Below, one piece after another: positions 8,841-16,800 of a stretch of 37,534 bases of DNA. Under the pieces are notes generated by a model, which made no database searches, was not told where the DNA came from, and was given only the letters and a program-made list of their open reading frames with translations. This stretch comes from a bacterium 1XD42-1 (GTDB lineage: Bacteria; Bacillota; Clostridia; Oscillospirales; Ruminococcaceae), in the NCBI GenBank assembly GCA_003612625.1, contig RAZJ01000028.1, positions 1-37,534 on the forward strand, in the 5' to 3' direction. The position numbers were made by a program, and so were the translations under genes. How positions within the stretch are numbered: position 1 is the first letter of the stretch; each line of letters begins with the position of its first letter.

Positions 8841-9896
8841 TTAACCTGCAACTTTTACAACGCCTTTTATCATTTCCATCTTTTTTACCGGATCAATGGC
8901 ATCCAGAAAAGCCTGCTGTACATCCTGGTAATCATAAATATTCGTTACCATATCTTTTACATTGAATTTCCCTGTGGCAATGGCTTCAATGGTTTGCGGG
9001 AAATTATTGCAGTACCGGAAAGCCGTTTGAATGATCACTTCACGGTTAATTTTCAGGAAATCAATGGGCACTGGTTTGGACTGGGTCCCCACCATCATGA
9101 TTTTTCCGCCCCGGGCAACAATTTGGACTGCCTGCTGGGCGGTAAAAGCAGAACCTGCCGCTTCAAATACCAGTTCTACGCCATGATCCCCATACAATTC
9201 CGGAGAGCGGAGCACCGCAACAGTATCCTGAGCCTTGCCGTTAATCACCCGTTTGGCCCCAAGCTTCTTTGCCAGTTCCAAACGTTTCTCAATCACGTCA
9301 ACTACGGTAATATCTGTTGCGCCAAGGCTGAGGCATGCCTGCAAAGTCATCAAGCCAATGGTTCCGCCCCCAAGGATTACTATGCTTTTGCCTAACCGGG
9401 CGCCGCCTAAAATAGCAGCGTGCATCCCTACTGCCGCAGGTTCAACCAGCGCGCCTTCCAAAGTGGTCATGCCTTCCGGAATATGGTAAGTCCATTCCTC
9501 CGGGTGGACCATATACTGGGTCAACGCGCCTCTGTAATTGGGCTGGGTTGCCATAAAATCAACCTTCGGGCAGATGTTATAACGCCCTTCCCGGCAATAT
9601 TCACAACTGTCGTCGGGAACGCCCGGCTCAATCAGGACTTTATCGCCTACTTTGAATTTCGTAACTTTTGCGCCGATTTTTGCGACTTCCCCTGCTACTT
9701 CATGACCAAGGCCAATTTTCTGGTTGGGATCTTTCGGAGGGATAAAGGGGCCAAATTCAAATCCATGAATATCTGAGCCGCACATACCTACATATTCTAC
9801 CTTCAGCAGGATCTCATGATCCTTTGGTTCCGGTACCGGGCATTCTTGAATTTCAAATTGTTTCGGTGTAACCAGGATTGCTTCTGAATTTGTCAT
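8841..9896 (-). CDS. Zinc-dependent polyol/alcohol dehydrogenase (sorbitol dehydrogenase-like)
   Basis: A 351-residue medium-chain dehydrogenase that oxidises a sugar alcohol or reduces a ketose with NAD(P). Cys39 (MCGSD) and His65-Glu66 (GLGHEVAGE) are the catalytic zinc ligands, and ILGGGTIG begins the Rossmann fold. The structural-zinc lobe is incomplete: DDSCEYCREGRYNIC has only three of the four usual cysteines, as in some sorbitol dehydrogenases. TAGGAGG precedes the ATG. It lies between the transporter and the aldolase genes, separated from the transporter by a hairpin. L-iditol/sorbitol dehydrogenase is the closest relation by eye; threonine dehydrogenase is less likely in this context. 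Confidence 0.88.
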   Translation of the reverse strand: MTNSEAILVTPKQFEIQECPVPEPKDHEILLKVEYVGMCGSDIHGFEFGPFIPPKDPNQKIGLGHEVAGEVAKIGAKVTKFKVGDKVLIEPGVPDDSCEYCREGRYNICPKVDFMATQPNYRGALTQYMVHPEEWTYHIPEGMTTLEGALVEPAAVGMHAAILGGARLGKSIVILGGGTIGLMTLQACLSLGATDITVVDVIEKRLELAKKLGAKRVINGKAQDTVAVLRSPELYGDHGVELVFEAAGSAFTAQQAVQIVARGGKIMMVGTQSKPVPIDFLKINREVIIQTAFRYCNNFPQTIEAIATGKFNVKDMVTNIYDYQDVQQAFLDAIDPVKKMEMIKGVVKVAG

Positions 9897-9921
9897 AAAG
9901 CTTCAACCTCCTATTTTTTGT

Positions 9922-9963
9922 ATCTCCCGGCACCCTTACAGAGGGGATACCGGGAGATTTTTT
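9922..9963 (-). promoter_or_regulatory. Intercistronic hairpin between transporter and dehydrogenase genes
   Basis: ATCTCCCGG (9922-9930) pairs with CCGGGAGAT (9950-9958). The T run lies on the plus-strand side, so for the minus-strand operon this is not a standard terminator. It more likely stabilises or processes the mRNA between the transporter and downstream enzymes. Confidence 0.6.
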
Positions 9964-9968
9964 CTGTT

Positions 9969-11342
9969 TTAATCTACATTGCCGATTTCTTCAACCGATT
10001 CACCGCGGGTTTCTACGCCTAATACCAGGATGCTGACAGCAATAATCACAGCAACAATGGAAATCAAGATAAATACACCGCCTGCTCCTACGCTGTTAGC
10101 TACATAGGTAACAAGGAATGGGAAGAAAATATTGCTGACACGGCCCATTGCGTTACTAAAGCCAGAACCAGATAATTTTGCAGAGGTAGGCCACATTTCA
10201 GGTACATATACTGCGGAAGCATAACACACATACATATAAATGACTGTGTTCAGCAAAAATGTCCATAAGATCAGGCCGCCTTGGGAAGTCTGCTGTCCAG
10301 TAATAATTCCCAGAACTGCCATGCCTACCAGCAGCCCTACCCCTAAGACACGGCGGGGAAGCTTATCCATAATCAGGGATGCAATGAAAATCCCAAAAGG
10401 TGCGCCAAATAATCCAAACATGGTCATAAACTGGGATTGGGAGGTATCAAAACCCATGGATTTTAACATGGAAGGCATCCAGTTCATTAAGGTATACTGG
10501 ATGGTGTTCATGCCAATCAGAACAAAGGAACCAACTATGGTGCGCCTTAAAAGCTTCCCTTTAAACAGTGCGGAATACGGAAGCTGTTTGACTTCTTTGG
10601 GAGCTTCTGTAACAGGAGGGAGGGGTTTCCCCAAAGAAGCTTCAATGTCTTTTTCAATTTTTGACATAATAGCTTCCGCTTCTTCATATCTGCCTTGGGA
10701 TTCCAGCCATCTGGGGGATTCCGGAAATTTTTTCGCAATTAACATGCTTGCAATGATAGAAAGTATGGATGGAATCATAAACTGGATTCTCCAGTTCATG
10801 CCATAGCTGATCCCGGTTCCCACAATAACCAGAGCAATACCGTTACATACCGGATGTGCCCAGTTCCCGATAAAGGAAGTCCGGCTGGACCATGTGCCGC
10901 GGTTGCGGCCAGGAACATATTCTGTAAAGCCTGCAAACAGAACTACCAGAAGGGCCCCTAATGCCAAACCCTGCAAAAGCCTGAATACATAAAGAACATA
11001 AACATTCGGTGAAACTGCACCGCCGAGCATTGCGATAATATGGATGATCTCATATAAGAGAATACTTTTTTTACGGCCAATCTTATCTCCGATGGGGCCG
11101 CCTAACAACGCGCCAAATAACTGCCCTGCTGTATATGTAGTGCTCCACATGGCCAGAAGCTGCGAACCTGGTTCCAGCCAGTGGATTTCATTCAACAGGA
11201 TATTTTGTACGGCACCGCCGATCCCGTTTGACCAGCATACCAAAAGTGCAAATGCTGTTACCAGCCACATTTTTATATGCCATTGTGAATTGGGCAGACG
11301 GTCAAGCCTTGCCCCAATGTTTAAACTTGATTGATTCGCCAT
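9969..11342 (-). CDS. MFS sugar porter family transporter
   Basis: A 457-residue, 12-helix inner-membrane transporter of the major facilitator superfamily. The loop 2-3 motif GGPIGDKIGRKKS and the sugar-porter motif PESPRWL in the central loop place it with sugar/metabolite:H+ symporters. The second-half motif is recognisable as DKLPRRVLG. The ATG follows GAGGATGGTG. It is embedded among sugar enzymes and is the only transporter in the operon, so it probably imports the polyol or ketose that the cluster degrades. Because uptake would be unphosphorylated, the PfkB kinase is needed inside the cell, consistent with the gene set. Confidence 0.9.
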   Translation of the reverse strand: MANQSSLNIGARLDRLPNSQWHIKMWLVTAFALLVCWSNGIGGAVQNILLNEIHWLEPGSQLLAMWSTTYTAGQLFGALLGGPIGDKIGRKKSILLYEIIHIIAMLGGAVSPNVYVLYVFRLLQGLALGALLVVLFAGFTEYVPGRNRGTWSSRTSFIGNWAHPVCNGIALVIVGTGISYGMNWRIQFMIPSILSIIASMLIAKKFPESPRWLESQGRYEEAEAIMSKIEKDIEASLGKPLPPVTEAPKEVKQLPYSALFKGKLLRRTIVGSFVLIGMNTIQYTLMNWMPSMLKSMGFDTSQSQFMTMFGLFGAPFGIFIASLIMDKLPRRVLGVGLLVGMAVLGIITGQQTSQGGLILWTFLLNTVIYMYVCYASAVYVPEMWPTSAKLSGSGFSNAMGRVSNIFFPFLVTYVANSVGAGGVFILISIVAVIIAVSILVLGVETRGESVEEIGNVD

Positions 11343-11412
11343 AAATTACACCATCCTCAATCCCATTCTAAGGTTTCACATACCTAAACCCATTTTATCC
11401 ATTGACTTCCCG

Positions 11413-12105
11413 TTAGACATTCTGCAATTCTGCCGCCAATTCTTCTTCCATGATTGACCATGCAGTTTCAAAATTTTCTGCCTTATTCCAAAGGGCAGGC
11501 GGCCCTAAAACAACCATATCTGCTCCTGCCTGATAGAGCGGGCGGTATAAATTCCGGTTCATGGAGCCATCTGCCTCAATCAGGAAATGAAGCCCCTTCT
11601 CTTTCCGCATCTGCGCCAAACGGCTGATTTTAACATACATCTGGGGATCTACCGGCTGGCCTGAAATCCCAGGATCTACGATCATAATGGTGACTTTATC
11701 CAGCAGGGGAAGATAATATTCAATGATCCCCAAAGGTACTGAAGGGCTTAAAGCTACACCTGCTTTGCATCCTAAATCTTTGATTTTATGAATGGTTACA
11801 AATGCGTCCCCTTCTATGCAGTCTGTGTGAGGGGTAATATATGCCGCCCCTGCTTTTGCAAAGGTTTCCAAATACTGCTGGGGATGTTTAACCATCAGGT
11901 GGGCATCCATTGGCTTTAAATTTTCTACATGCTTGTGCAGATAATCTAAATAATCTGGGCCTATGCCATAACTGGGAACATATACACCATCTTTAATATC
12001 CATATGTAAAAAATCAGATTTCTCGTTGATGATTTTGATCTGTTCTTCTACATGGAATAAATCACAGCATCCTACTGACGGGGCAATCATCAATTTTCTT
12101 TTCAT
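11413..12105 (-). CDS. Ribulose-phosphate 3-epimerase family, allulose-6-phosphate epimerase-like
   Basis: A 230-residue TIM-barrel epimerase. The family signs are APSVGCCDL at the N-terminus, HMDIKDGVYVP (metal-binding His and Asp), DAHLMVKHP, and MIVDPGISGQP followed by IEADGSMN. The VDPGxxGQP form and overall look are closer to E. coli AlsE (D-allulose-6-phosphate 3-epimerase) than to pentose-cycle Rpe, but this is judged by eye. It inverts carbon 3 of a ketose phosphate using a divalent metal. It lies 17 bases after the first dehydrogenase gene, so the pathway probably passes through a C3-epimeric ketose phosphate before aldol cleavage. Confidence 0.85.
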   Translation of the reverse strand: MKRKLMIAPSVGCCDLFHVEEQIKIINEKSDFLHMDIKDGVYVPSYGIGPDYLDYLHKHVENLKPMDAHLMVKHPQQYLETFAKAGAAYITPHTDCIEGDAFVTIHKIKDLGCKAGVALSPSVPLGIIEYYLPLLDKVTIMIVDPGISGQPVDPQMYVKISRLAQMRKEKGLHFLIEADGSMNRNLYRPLYQAGADMVVLGPPALWNKAENFETAWSIMEEELAAELQNV

Positions 12106-12122
12106 AGCTTTATCCTTACAGA

Positions 12123-13205
12123 TTATTCCTCATCATCAAAATCATAATGGAATACAACTTTAATGGCTTCTTTTGATGCCATTGCATCAAAGCCTTTTTC
12201 ATATTCAGACAAGCCCAAACGGTGGGTAATCAGGGGCTGTACTTTAATCTGGCCGGAAGCCAATAAGCGGATTGCATTTCTCCAGGAAGTAGAATCATAT
12301 CCCATATGTCCAATAATGCTCTTATTCCAGGAGGTAATATCATTGATAGAGAAATTCAATGGTTTGAAGCCCATGCCAACCCGGACGATTTCTGCATTTG
12401 GTCTTGTCATTTCAAGGGCCTGCTGCAAAGCAATATTGGCGCCGGAACATTCAATAACCAATCCTAAATTATCACGCCCGCAAATTTCAGTACAGCGTTT
12501 TACAACATCTTCTTTAGAACCATTGACAACATGGGTTGCACCAACTTCTAAAGCAACCGGAAAACGGGTTGCCACGTCTTCATCCAAGCCTACCATTACG
12601 ATATTGACTGCGCCCATCAATTTTGCAATCTGTACGGAGAATAAGCCAAGAGGACCTGTGCCAAATACCACGACATCCTGCCCGGGGATCAGGTGGGACT
12701 GCTGAGCGACTGCTTTATAAGCATTACAAATGGGATCTAATACAGCAGCTTCTTCATATTTTACATTTTCCGGAATCTCCCAAATGGCATGTTTATGGAT
12801 TCTTAAAATTTCCCCTGGCACTTTGCAGTATTTTGTAAAACCGCCGCCCCAGGTATTATTATCCAAACCAAGATTTACTTTATGTTCGCAGCAGAGGAAA
12901 TCCCCTTGCTCACAGGCAGGGCATACACCGCAAACATGGGCGCTGTTATCGGATACAACCCTTTGCCCGACTTTCCAGTCTTTCACTTTCTCGCCAACTT
13001 CTACAATTTCGCCAGCGAACTCATGACCACGAATGGAATTGAACTCGTCAGAACCATTGTTGACTCTCCAGTGCTTCATATCAGCACCACAAATAGCTGC
13101 CGCTTCAATTTTCAGGATAATATCTTCCGGACCGCAAACCGGTTTTGGAACATCCCGCATGGTATACCCGCCAAATTCTTTCCCATATCGGACAATCGCT
13201 TTCAT
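12123..13205 (-). CDS. Zinc-dependent dehydrogenase (polyol/threonine dehydrogenase-like)
   Basis: A 360-residue medium-chain dehydrogenase and first gene of the catabolic operon. Cys39 (ICGAD) and His61-Glu62 (RGHEFAGE) bind the catalytic zinc. The structural zinc lobe CGVCPACEQGDFLCC is complete, unlike in the dehydrogenase at 8841-9896. VFGTGPLG opens the NAD-binding fold. A strong AGGAGG lies upstream and the promoter is at 13298-13326. Two different dehydrogenases in one operon suggest sequential oxidation and reduction, for instance turning one polyol carbon into a ketone and reducing another position. The substrate is not identifiable from sequence. Confidence 0.88.
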   Translation of the reverse strand: MKAIVRYGKEFGGYTMRDVPKPVCGPEDIILKIEAAAICGADMKHWRVNNGSDEFNSIRGHEFAGEIVEVGEKVKDWKVGQRVVSDNSAHVCGVCPACEQGDFLCCEHKVNLGLDNNTWGGGFTKYCKVPGEILRIHKHAIWEIPENVKYEEAAVLDPICNAYKAVAQQSHLIPGQDVVVFGTGPLGLFSVQIAKLMGAVNIVMVGLDEDVATRFPVALEVGATHVVNGSKEDVVKRCTEICGRDNLGLVIECSGANIALQQALEMTRPNAEIVRVGMGFKPLNFSINDITSWNKSIIGHMGYDSTSWRNAIRLLASGQIKVQPLITHRLGLSEYEKGFDAMASKEAIKVVFHYDFDDEE

Positions 13206-13297
13206 TGAGAAATCCTCCTTTTTTTGTTTGGTTTTCGTTCTTCATCAATTTTGTTTTCACAGCCGAATTCTTTTGATTTCGGTCTGTCTGTGTCTTT

Positions 13298-13326
13298 ATA
13301 TTAACATTTAATATCTTTAAAATCAA
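13298..13326 (-). promoter_or_regulatory. Promoter of the sugar/polyol operon
   Basis: On the minus strand TTGATT (13326-13321), a 17-base spacer and TAATAT (13303-13298) give a good sigma-A promoter. The leader is about 85 bases and contains a small CCGAA/TTCGG inverted repeat (13263-13267 and 13278-13282), a possible operator or leader hairpin. Confidence 0.55.
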
Positions 13327-13357
13327 GACTTTTATTTCTGTTTAAAAAAATTTTGTT

Positions 13358-13454
13358 ATTGTTTTACAAACAATCAATTTTATAATTGGCTATTATACAC
13401 ATTATTTTTATAAAGATAATCCAATTTTTCTCTAATAAAGCGAAATTGATTATC
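13358..13454. promoter_or_regulatory. Cluster of three inverted repeats upstream of the operon promoter
   Basis: Three palindromes lie back to back just upstream of the -35 box: ATTGTTT-TAC-AAACAAT (13358-13374), CAATT-TTAT-AATTG (13375-13388), and GATAATC-CAATTT against AAATTG-ATTATC (13415-13426 and 13443-13454, one-base bulge). They are placed where a regulator would act on the minus-strand operon. The gap 13206-13654 carries no gene. Confidence 0.45.
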
Positions 13455-13554
13455 ATATTATTTTTGTTTCAAAGATTTTTCGGAGTGATAAATATGATAA
13501 AACACAGAAAAATATAGAAAAAACAAATTATAAAAACGCCTCCGGCAATAAAAC

Positions 13555-13568
13555 TGGAAGCGCTTTGA
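13555..13568. promoter_or_regulatory. Possible CcpA cre-like / LacI-family operator
   Basis: TGGAAGCGCTTTGA has the central CG and flanks of catabolite-responsive elements, with two mismatches to TGWNANCGNTNWCA. The same bases also form a minus-strand hairpin with ACGCCTCC (13536-13543) followed by TTTTTAT, so this may simply be a terminator. Confidence 0.25.
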
Positions 13569-13590
13569 ATAGAAAGTATGCGGGAGCCGC

Positions 13591-13619
13591 TTGAAAATAT
13601 ATGGGATTCCATATAAAAT
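13591..13619 (+). promoter_or_regulatory. Promoter of the MmcQ-DUF2284 pair with overlapping palindrome
   Basis: TTGAAA (13591-13596), a 17-base spacer and TAAAAT (13614-13619) form a good promoter. A perfect palindrome ATATGG-GATT-CCATAT (13599-13614) fills the spacer and touches the -10 box, which is where a repressor would block polymerase. Confidence 0.55.
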
Positions 13620-13654
13620 ATAAAGTAAGAATAACAACACAAGGAGGGTTAAAA

Positions 13655-14014
13655 TTGACCCGTCAAGAAGTTTTTTATTGGGTAAAGGAGCAATATGGTA
13701 CCGATCCGGAATATCCTTGGAAGGATCAAAATGCTGTGCTACGCAACAAAAACAATAATAAATGGTATGCTGTCATTCTTAAAGTTTCCCGCAATAAGCT
13801 GGGATTAACTGGTGAGTCTATGATGGATATTATAAATGTAAAAAGTGACCCTATCTTAATAGGAGCTTTTAGAATGCAGGATGGTTTCTTCCCTGCATAT
13901 CATATGAATAAAGATAAATGGATCAGTATTGCCCTTGACCGGCCAGAATTGGATCATGAAATTAAAAATTTAGTGGATATGAGCTACCAGATAGTAAAAG
14001 GAAAACACTCATGA
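13655..14014 (+). CDS. MmcQ/YjbR family protein
   Basis: A 119-residue protein of the MmcQ/YjbR family (a CyaY-like fold, once DUF419). The N-terminal LTRQEVFYWVKEQYG followed by PEYPWKD, KWYAVI and the C-terminal FPAYHMNKDKWISIALD are the family pattern. Members are often described as DNA-binding-like, but the function is unsettled. The start is TTG at 13655, seven bases after AAGGAGGG; no ATG fits as well. The stop overlaps the start of the next gene by four bases (ATGA), so the two are translationally coupled. Confidence 0.85.
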   Translation: MTRQEVFYWVKEQYGTDPEYPWKDQNAVLRNKNNNKWYAVILKVSRNKLGLTGESMMDIINVKSDPILIGAFRMQDGFFPAYHMNKDKWISIALDRPELDHEIKNLVDMSYQIVKGKHS

Positions 14015-14541
14015 AAAAATGGATTGATCTTGCTTTTAAACTTGGATTTTCCAAAGCATACCCTTTGAATTGCACAAAATTTATTGTCCATCCCGAAACC
14101 CGGGAAATGTGCGCCGCTAACCGCTGCAATATGTATGGAAAATGCTGGACCTGCCCTCCCGCCTGTGGTTCTTTAGAATATTGCGCCAAAATCCTTTCCC
14201 AATACCATTTTGGTTTACTGGTGGAATTGGTACAGCCTCTTGACGATCCTTTTGATATAGAGGGAATGATGGCTGCGGGAAAGCTGCATCAGGAAAAATT
14301 CATAGCCTTAGTGGACAAGCTGCGGGAAATCTGGCCAAGATTGCTCCCCCTCAGCGCAAATACCTGCACCCGCTGTGAAACATGTACTTACCCAATCTCC
14401 CCTTGCCGATTTCCAAAAACGGCTTTTTCTCCGATCGAAGCTTTTGGGTTGATCGTAAGTGAAATTTATGAAGCAAATGAAATTCCTTATATTTATCAGG
14501 AAAAAAACATTACTTTAATTGGATGCTGTCTTTTGGCTTAA
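14011..14541 (+). CDS. DUF2284 domain protein, predicted metal-binding
   Basis: A 176-residue cysteine-rich protein of the DUF2284 family. Two cysteine clusters stand out: CAANRCNMYGKCWTCPPACG (33-52) and CTRCETCTYPISPC near residues 121-134. These suggest a metal or iron-sulfur centre. It is coupled to the MmcQ/YjbR gene by a four-base overlap. Its last 27 bases overlap the 3' end of the MATE gene on the other strand, an antisense overlap with no separate terminator. The biochemical role is unknown. Confidence 0.85.
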   Translation: MKKWIDLAFKLGFSKAYPLNCTKFIVHPETREMCAANRCNMYGKCWTCPPACGSLEYCAKILSQYHFGLLVELVQPLDDPFDIEGMMAAGKLHQEKFIALVDKLREIWPRLLPLSANTCTRCETCTYPISPCRFPKTAFSPIEAFGLIVSEIYEANEIPYIYQEKNITLIGCCLLA

Positions 14542-15852
14542 AAATAATATTGCAACGATCATTGTGATAAATTCTGCTGCGGGCACAGCGAGCCATACGC
14601 CAAAAATGCCAATCCAATTTGGAAGAAGCCACAATAATATTAAAATTAAACCAAAAGTCCGCAAAAAAGATAAAATTGCAGATAATTTCCCGTTGGATAA
14701 GGCTGTAAAAGCAGCGGAAACAAAAATATTAAACCCGCAAAACAAAAAACTAAAAGGAAAAATCAGAAATCCATTTCTTGTAATTTCATAAACTGGTGTG
14801 CCTTTTGGTGAAAAAACAGCGATAAGGGGAGAAGCAAATCCCATGGAAAAAAGAAATAATACAATAGAAAGAATGATAACAAACCAGATACAAATATGGA
14901 ATACTTTTTTTAGCCTTATATCATTACGGCATCCATAATTATAACTAATAATCGGTGCCACCCCCATTGAAAATCCAATATATAAAGCTGTCAATAAAAA
15001 TTGTGTGTAAATCATAATGGTAATGGATGCAACCCCATTTTCTCCAAGCAACTGCATCATAATCCGGTTAAAAAAGAATGTTGTAACCGCAGAAGCTGTT
15101 TGGCTCACCATTTCCGAAACGCCGTTTGTGCAGCTTTCCACCAAAACAGAAAAATCTATTATTGGCTTTTGGAACCGCAAAGAGCCTTTTGTTTTCAGGA
15201 AGAAAAGAATCCCTATTACAGCAGGAATAAAATATCCAATCCCCGTTCCCAATGCGGCACCTTTGATTCCCATTTGACAGGGAACCATAAAAATATAATC
15301 TAAAATCAGATTGATAATTCCAGCACTTACCGATAATACCATTCCAATTCCAGGGCGTCCTGCTGTAATCATTAAATTTTGAAAAAGCACTTGTAACATA
15401 CTTGCTGGAGTAAATAAAAGCAGAATAAAAAGATAATCTTTACAATAAGGAAATAATACTGGACTGGCTCCAAGTCCTGTAATGATTTGATTCAGAAAAA
15501 GCATTCCGAAACAGGCTATGATTACTCCTAAAAAAATTCCGATACAAACAATCCATGTAAAATCCTTTGCTGCTCTTTGTTCTTCTCCTGCCCCCATTTT
15601 CCGTGCTATAATCGCATTTCCTCCCGTAGCAAGCATTGTTCCCAATCCTACAATCAGATTTATGATGGGACAGACAATGTTCAAAGCAGATAAAGCATTT
15701 GTATGGACAAAACGTGCCACAAAAATCGTATCTGTTATGGTATATAATCCCATAAATATCATCATGATCATCGTTGGAAATGCAAATTGCAGCAACGATT
15801 TGACTCCAAAATCTTTTGCTAATGGATTTTCTATTGGCATAGCATCAGCCAT
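14515..15852 (-). CDS. MATE family efflux transporter
   Basis: A 445-residue membrane protein of the MATE/MOP family that exports cationic drugs or metabolites using Na+ or H+. It has twelve hydrophobic segments in two similar halves. The half-1 pattern FAFPTMIMMIFMGLYTITDT followed by VPL-like loops, and GGNAIIARKMGAG, are typical. The start is ATG 15852, with GGAGGAGAAAG just upstream inside the AraC-GNAT gene, whose stop it overlaps by eight bases. This coupling makes the AraC-GNAT protein its probable regulator or functional partner. Confidence 0.88.
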   Translation of the reverse strand: MADAMPIENPLAKDFGVKSLLQFAFPTMIMMIFMGLYTITDTIFVARFVHTNALSALNIVCPIINLIVGLGTMLATGGNAIIARKMGAGEEQRAAKDFTWIVCIGIFLGVIIACFGMLFLNQIITGLGASPVLFPYCKDYLFILLLFTPASMLQVLFQNLMITAGRPGIGMVLSVSAGIINLILDYIFMVPCQMGIKGAALGTGIGYFIPAVIGILFFLKTKGSLRFQKPIIDFSVLVESCTNGVSEMVSQTASAVTTFFFNRIMMQLLGENGVASITIMIYTQFLLTALYIGFSMGVAPIISYNYGCRNDIRLKKVFHICIWFVIILSIVLFLFSMGFASPLIAVFSPKGTPVYEITRNGFLIFPFSFLFCGFNIFVSAAFTALSNGKLSAILSFLRTFGLILILLWLLPNWIGIFGVWLAVPAAEFITMIVAILFLSQKTASN

Positions 15853-16693
15853 TTTCTTTCTCCTCCCAAACTTCTTTTTGCAGGACAAAACGCTGTGTAG
15901 GATACCCAAATTCTGTTAGCAGTTCTGCTTCCGTAAAGCCAAGATTTTTCCATATATAACGGTACCCAGTATCTGCTTTGTCACGCTCCCGAAAGGTTGT
16001 AATTGTAATGCTGGCTTCTGGGCCGATAAGCATAGCAAAAGCCTTTTTTAAGAAGGCTTTTGCTATGTCTTCCTGTTGATATTGTGGATGAATCCCTAAA
16101 AATTCTATATTCCCCGTTGTCTTATGAAAAGCCATAATTCCAACTGCAATATTTTTATCTTTTAGAATAAATGCCTCTTTATGCGCAATATATTGTTGTA
16201 ATTTTTCCAGATATTCCTTTTCATCTAAGTAAGGAAACCCATCTATGACAAGATGTACCAAATCCATCCATTGGGGAATATCACGCTTTTCCGCAAAAAC
16301 AATTTCATATTCTTTGAATTTGGTTGGATTTTCGTTTAAAATATATTTTAGCTGTAAAGGATAAAAACACCTGTCTTTTCGATACTGGTTTGGTGTTTTC
16401 TTATACATAGCTTTAAAAATTGTTGTAAAAGCCTGCTGACTGTCATATCCCGCAGCAAATGCAATTTCCAGTATTGGCTGCTCCGAAAAAACCAGCCGTT
16501 TTGCTGCTTCAGTCAACTGCCGGCGCTGGATATATTCATGAATGGTCAGCCCAACTGTATCTGTAAAAATACGATGCAAATAAAATTTGGAGTAGTGCAA
16601 GGCATTTGCAACCATTTCTAAATCCATTTTTTCGGATAAATGGCTTTCAATATAATGAATGGCAGCAGTTACATTTTCAATATTTTTTTCCAT
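15845..16693 (-). CDS. AraC-type regulator fused to a GNAT acetyltransferase-like domain
   Basis: A 282-residue two-domain protein. Residues 1-105 form an AraC/XylS DNA-binding domain with both helix-turn-helices (LEMVANALHYSKFYLHRIF and ILEIAFAAGYDSQQAFTTIF, then TPNQYRK). Residues about 125-270 look like a GNAT N-acetyltransferase (IAVGIMAFHKTTGNIEFLGI, then HPQYQQEDIAKAFLKKAF as the acetyl-CoA loop region). The architecture would join drug sensing or modification to transcription. It is directly upstream of a MATE pump. A TATAAT -10 box lies at 16718-16723 on the minus strand and GGAGGGGAGAG precedes the ATG. GNAT catalytic activity is not proved. Confidence 0.85.
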   Translation of the reverse strand: MEKNIENVTAAIHYIESHLSEKMDLEMVANALHYSKFYLHRIFTDTVGLTIHEYIQRRQLTEAAKRLVFSEQPILEIAFAAGYDSQQAFTTIFKAMYKKTPNQYRKDRCFYPLQLKYILNENPTKFKEYEIVFAEKRDIPQWMDLVHLVIDGFPYLDEKEYLEKLQQYIAHKEAFILKDKNIAVGIMAFHKTTGNIEFLGIHPQYQQEDIAKAFLKKAFAMLIGPEASITITTFRERDKADTGYRYIWKNLGFTEAELLTEFGYPTQRFVLQKEVWEEKENG

Positions 16694-16770
16694 GAATCTC
16701 TCCCCTCCATAAACAGGATTATATCAAATATCAAAAACGAATTCTTCATTTATCTTGCTGTTTACATACA

Positions 16771-16800
16771 AAAAAACGCCGGCTCAGCCAGCGTTTTTTA
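16771..16800. terminator. Terminator of the sensing operon
   Basis: AACGC-c-GGC-tca-GCC-a-GCGTT with A and T runs on both sides forms a bidirectional hairpin. It lies immediately after the stop of the second MglB-like gene and ends the long minus-strand operon. Confidence 0.85.

Noticed and set aside
9922-9963. Terminator splitting the catabolic operon
   Set aside because: The T run is on the wrong side for the minus-strand transcript; treated as an mRNA-stabilising hairpin.
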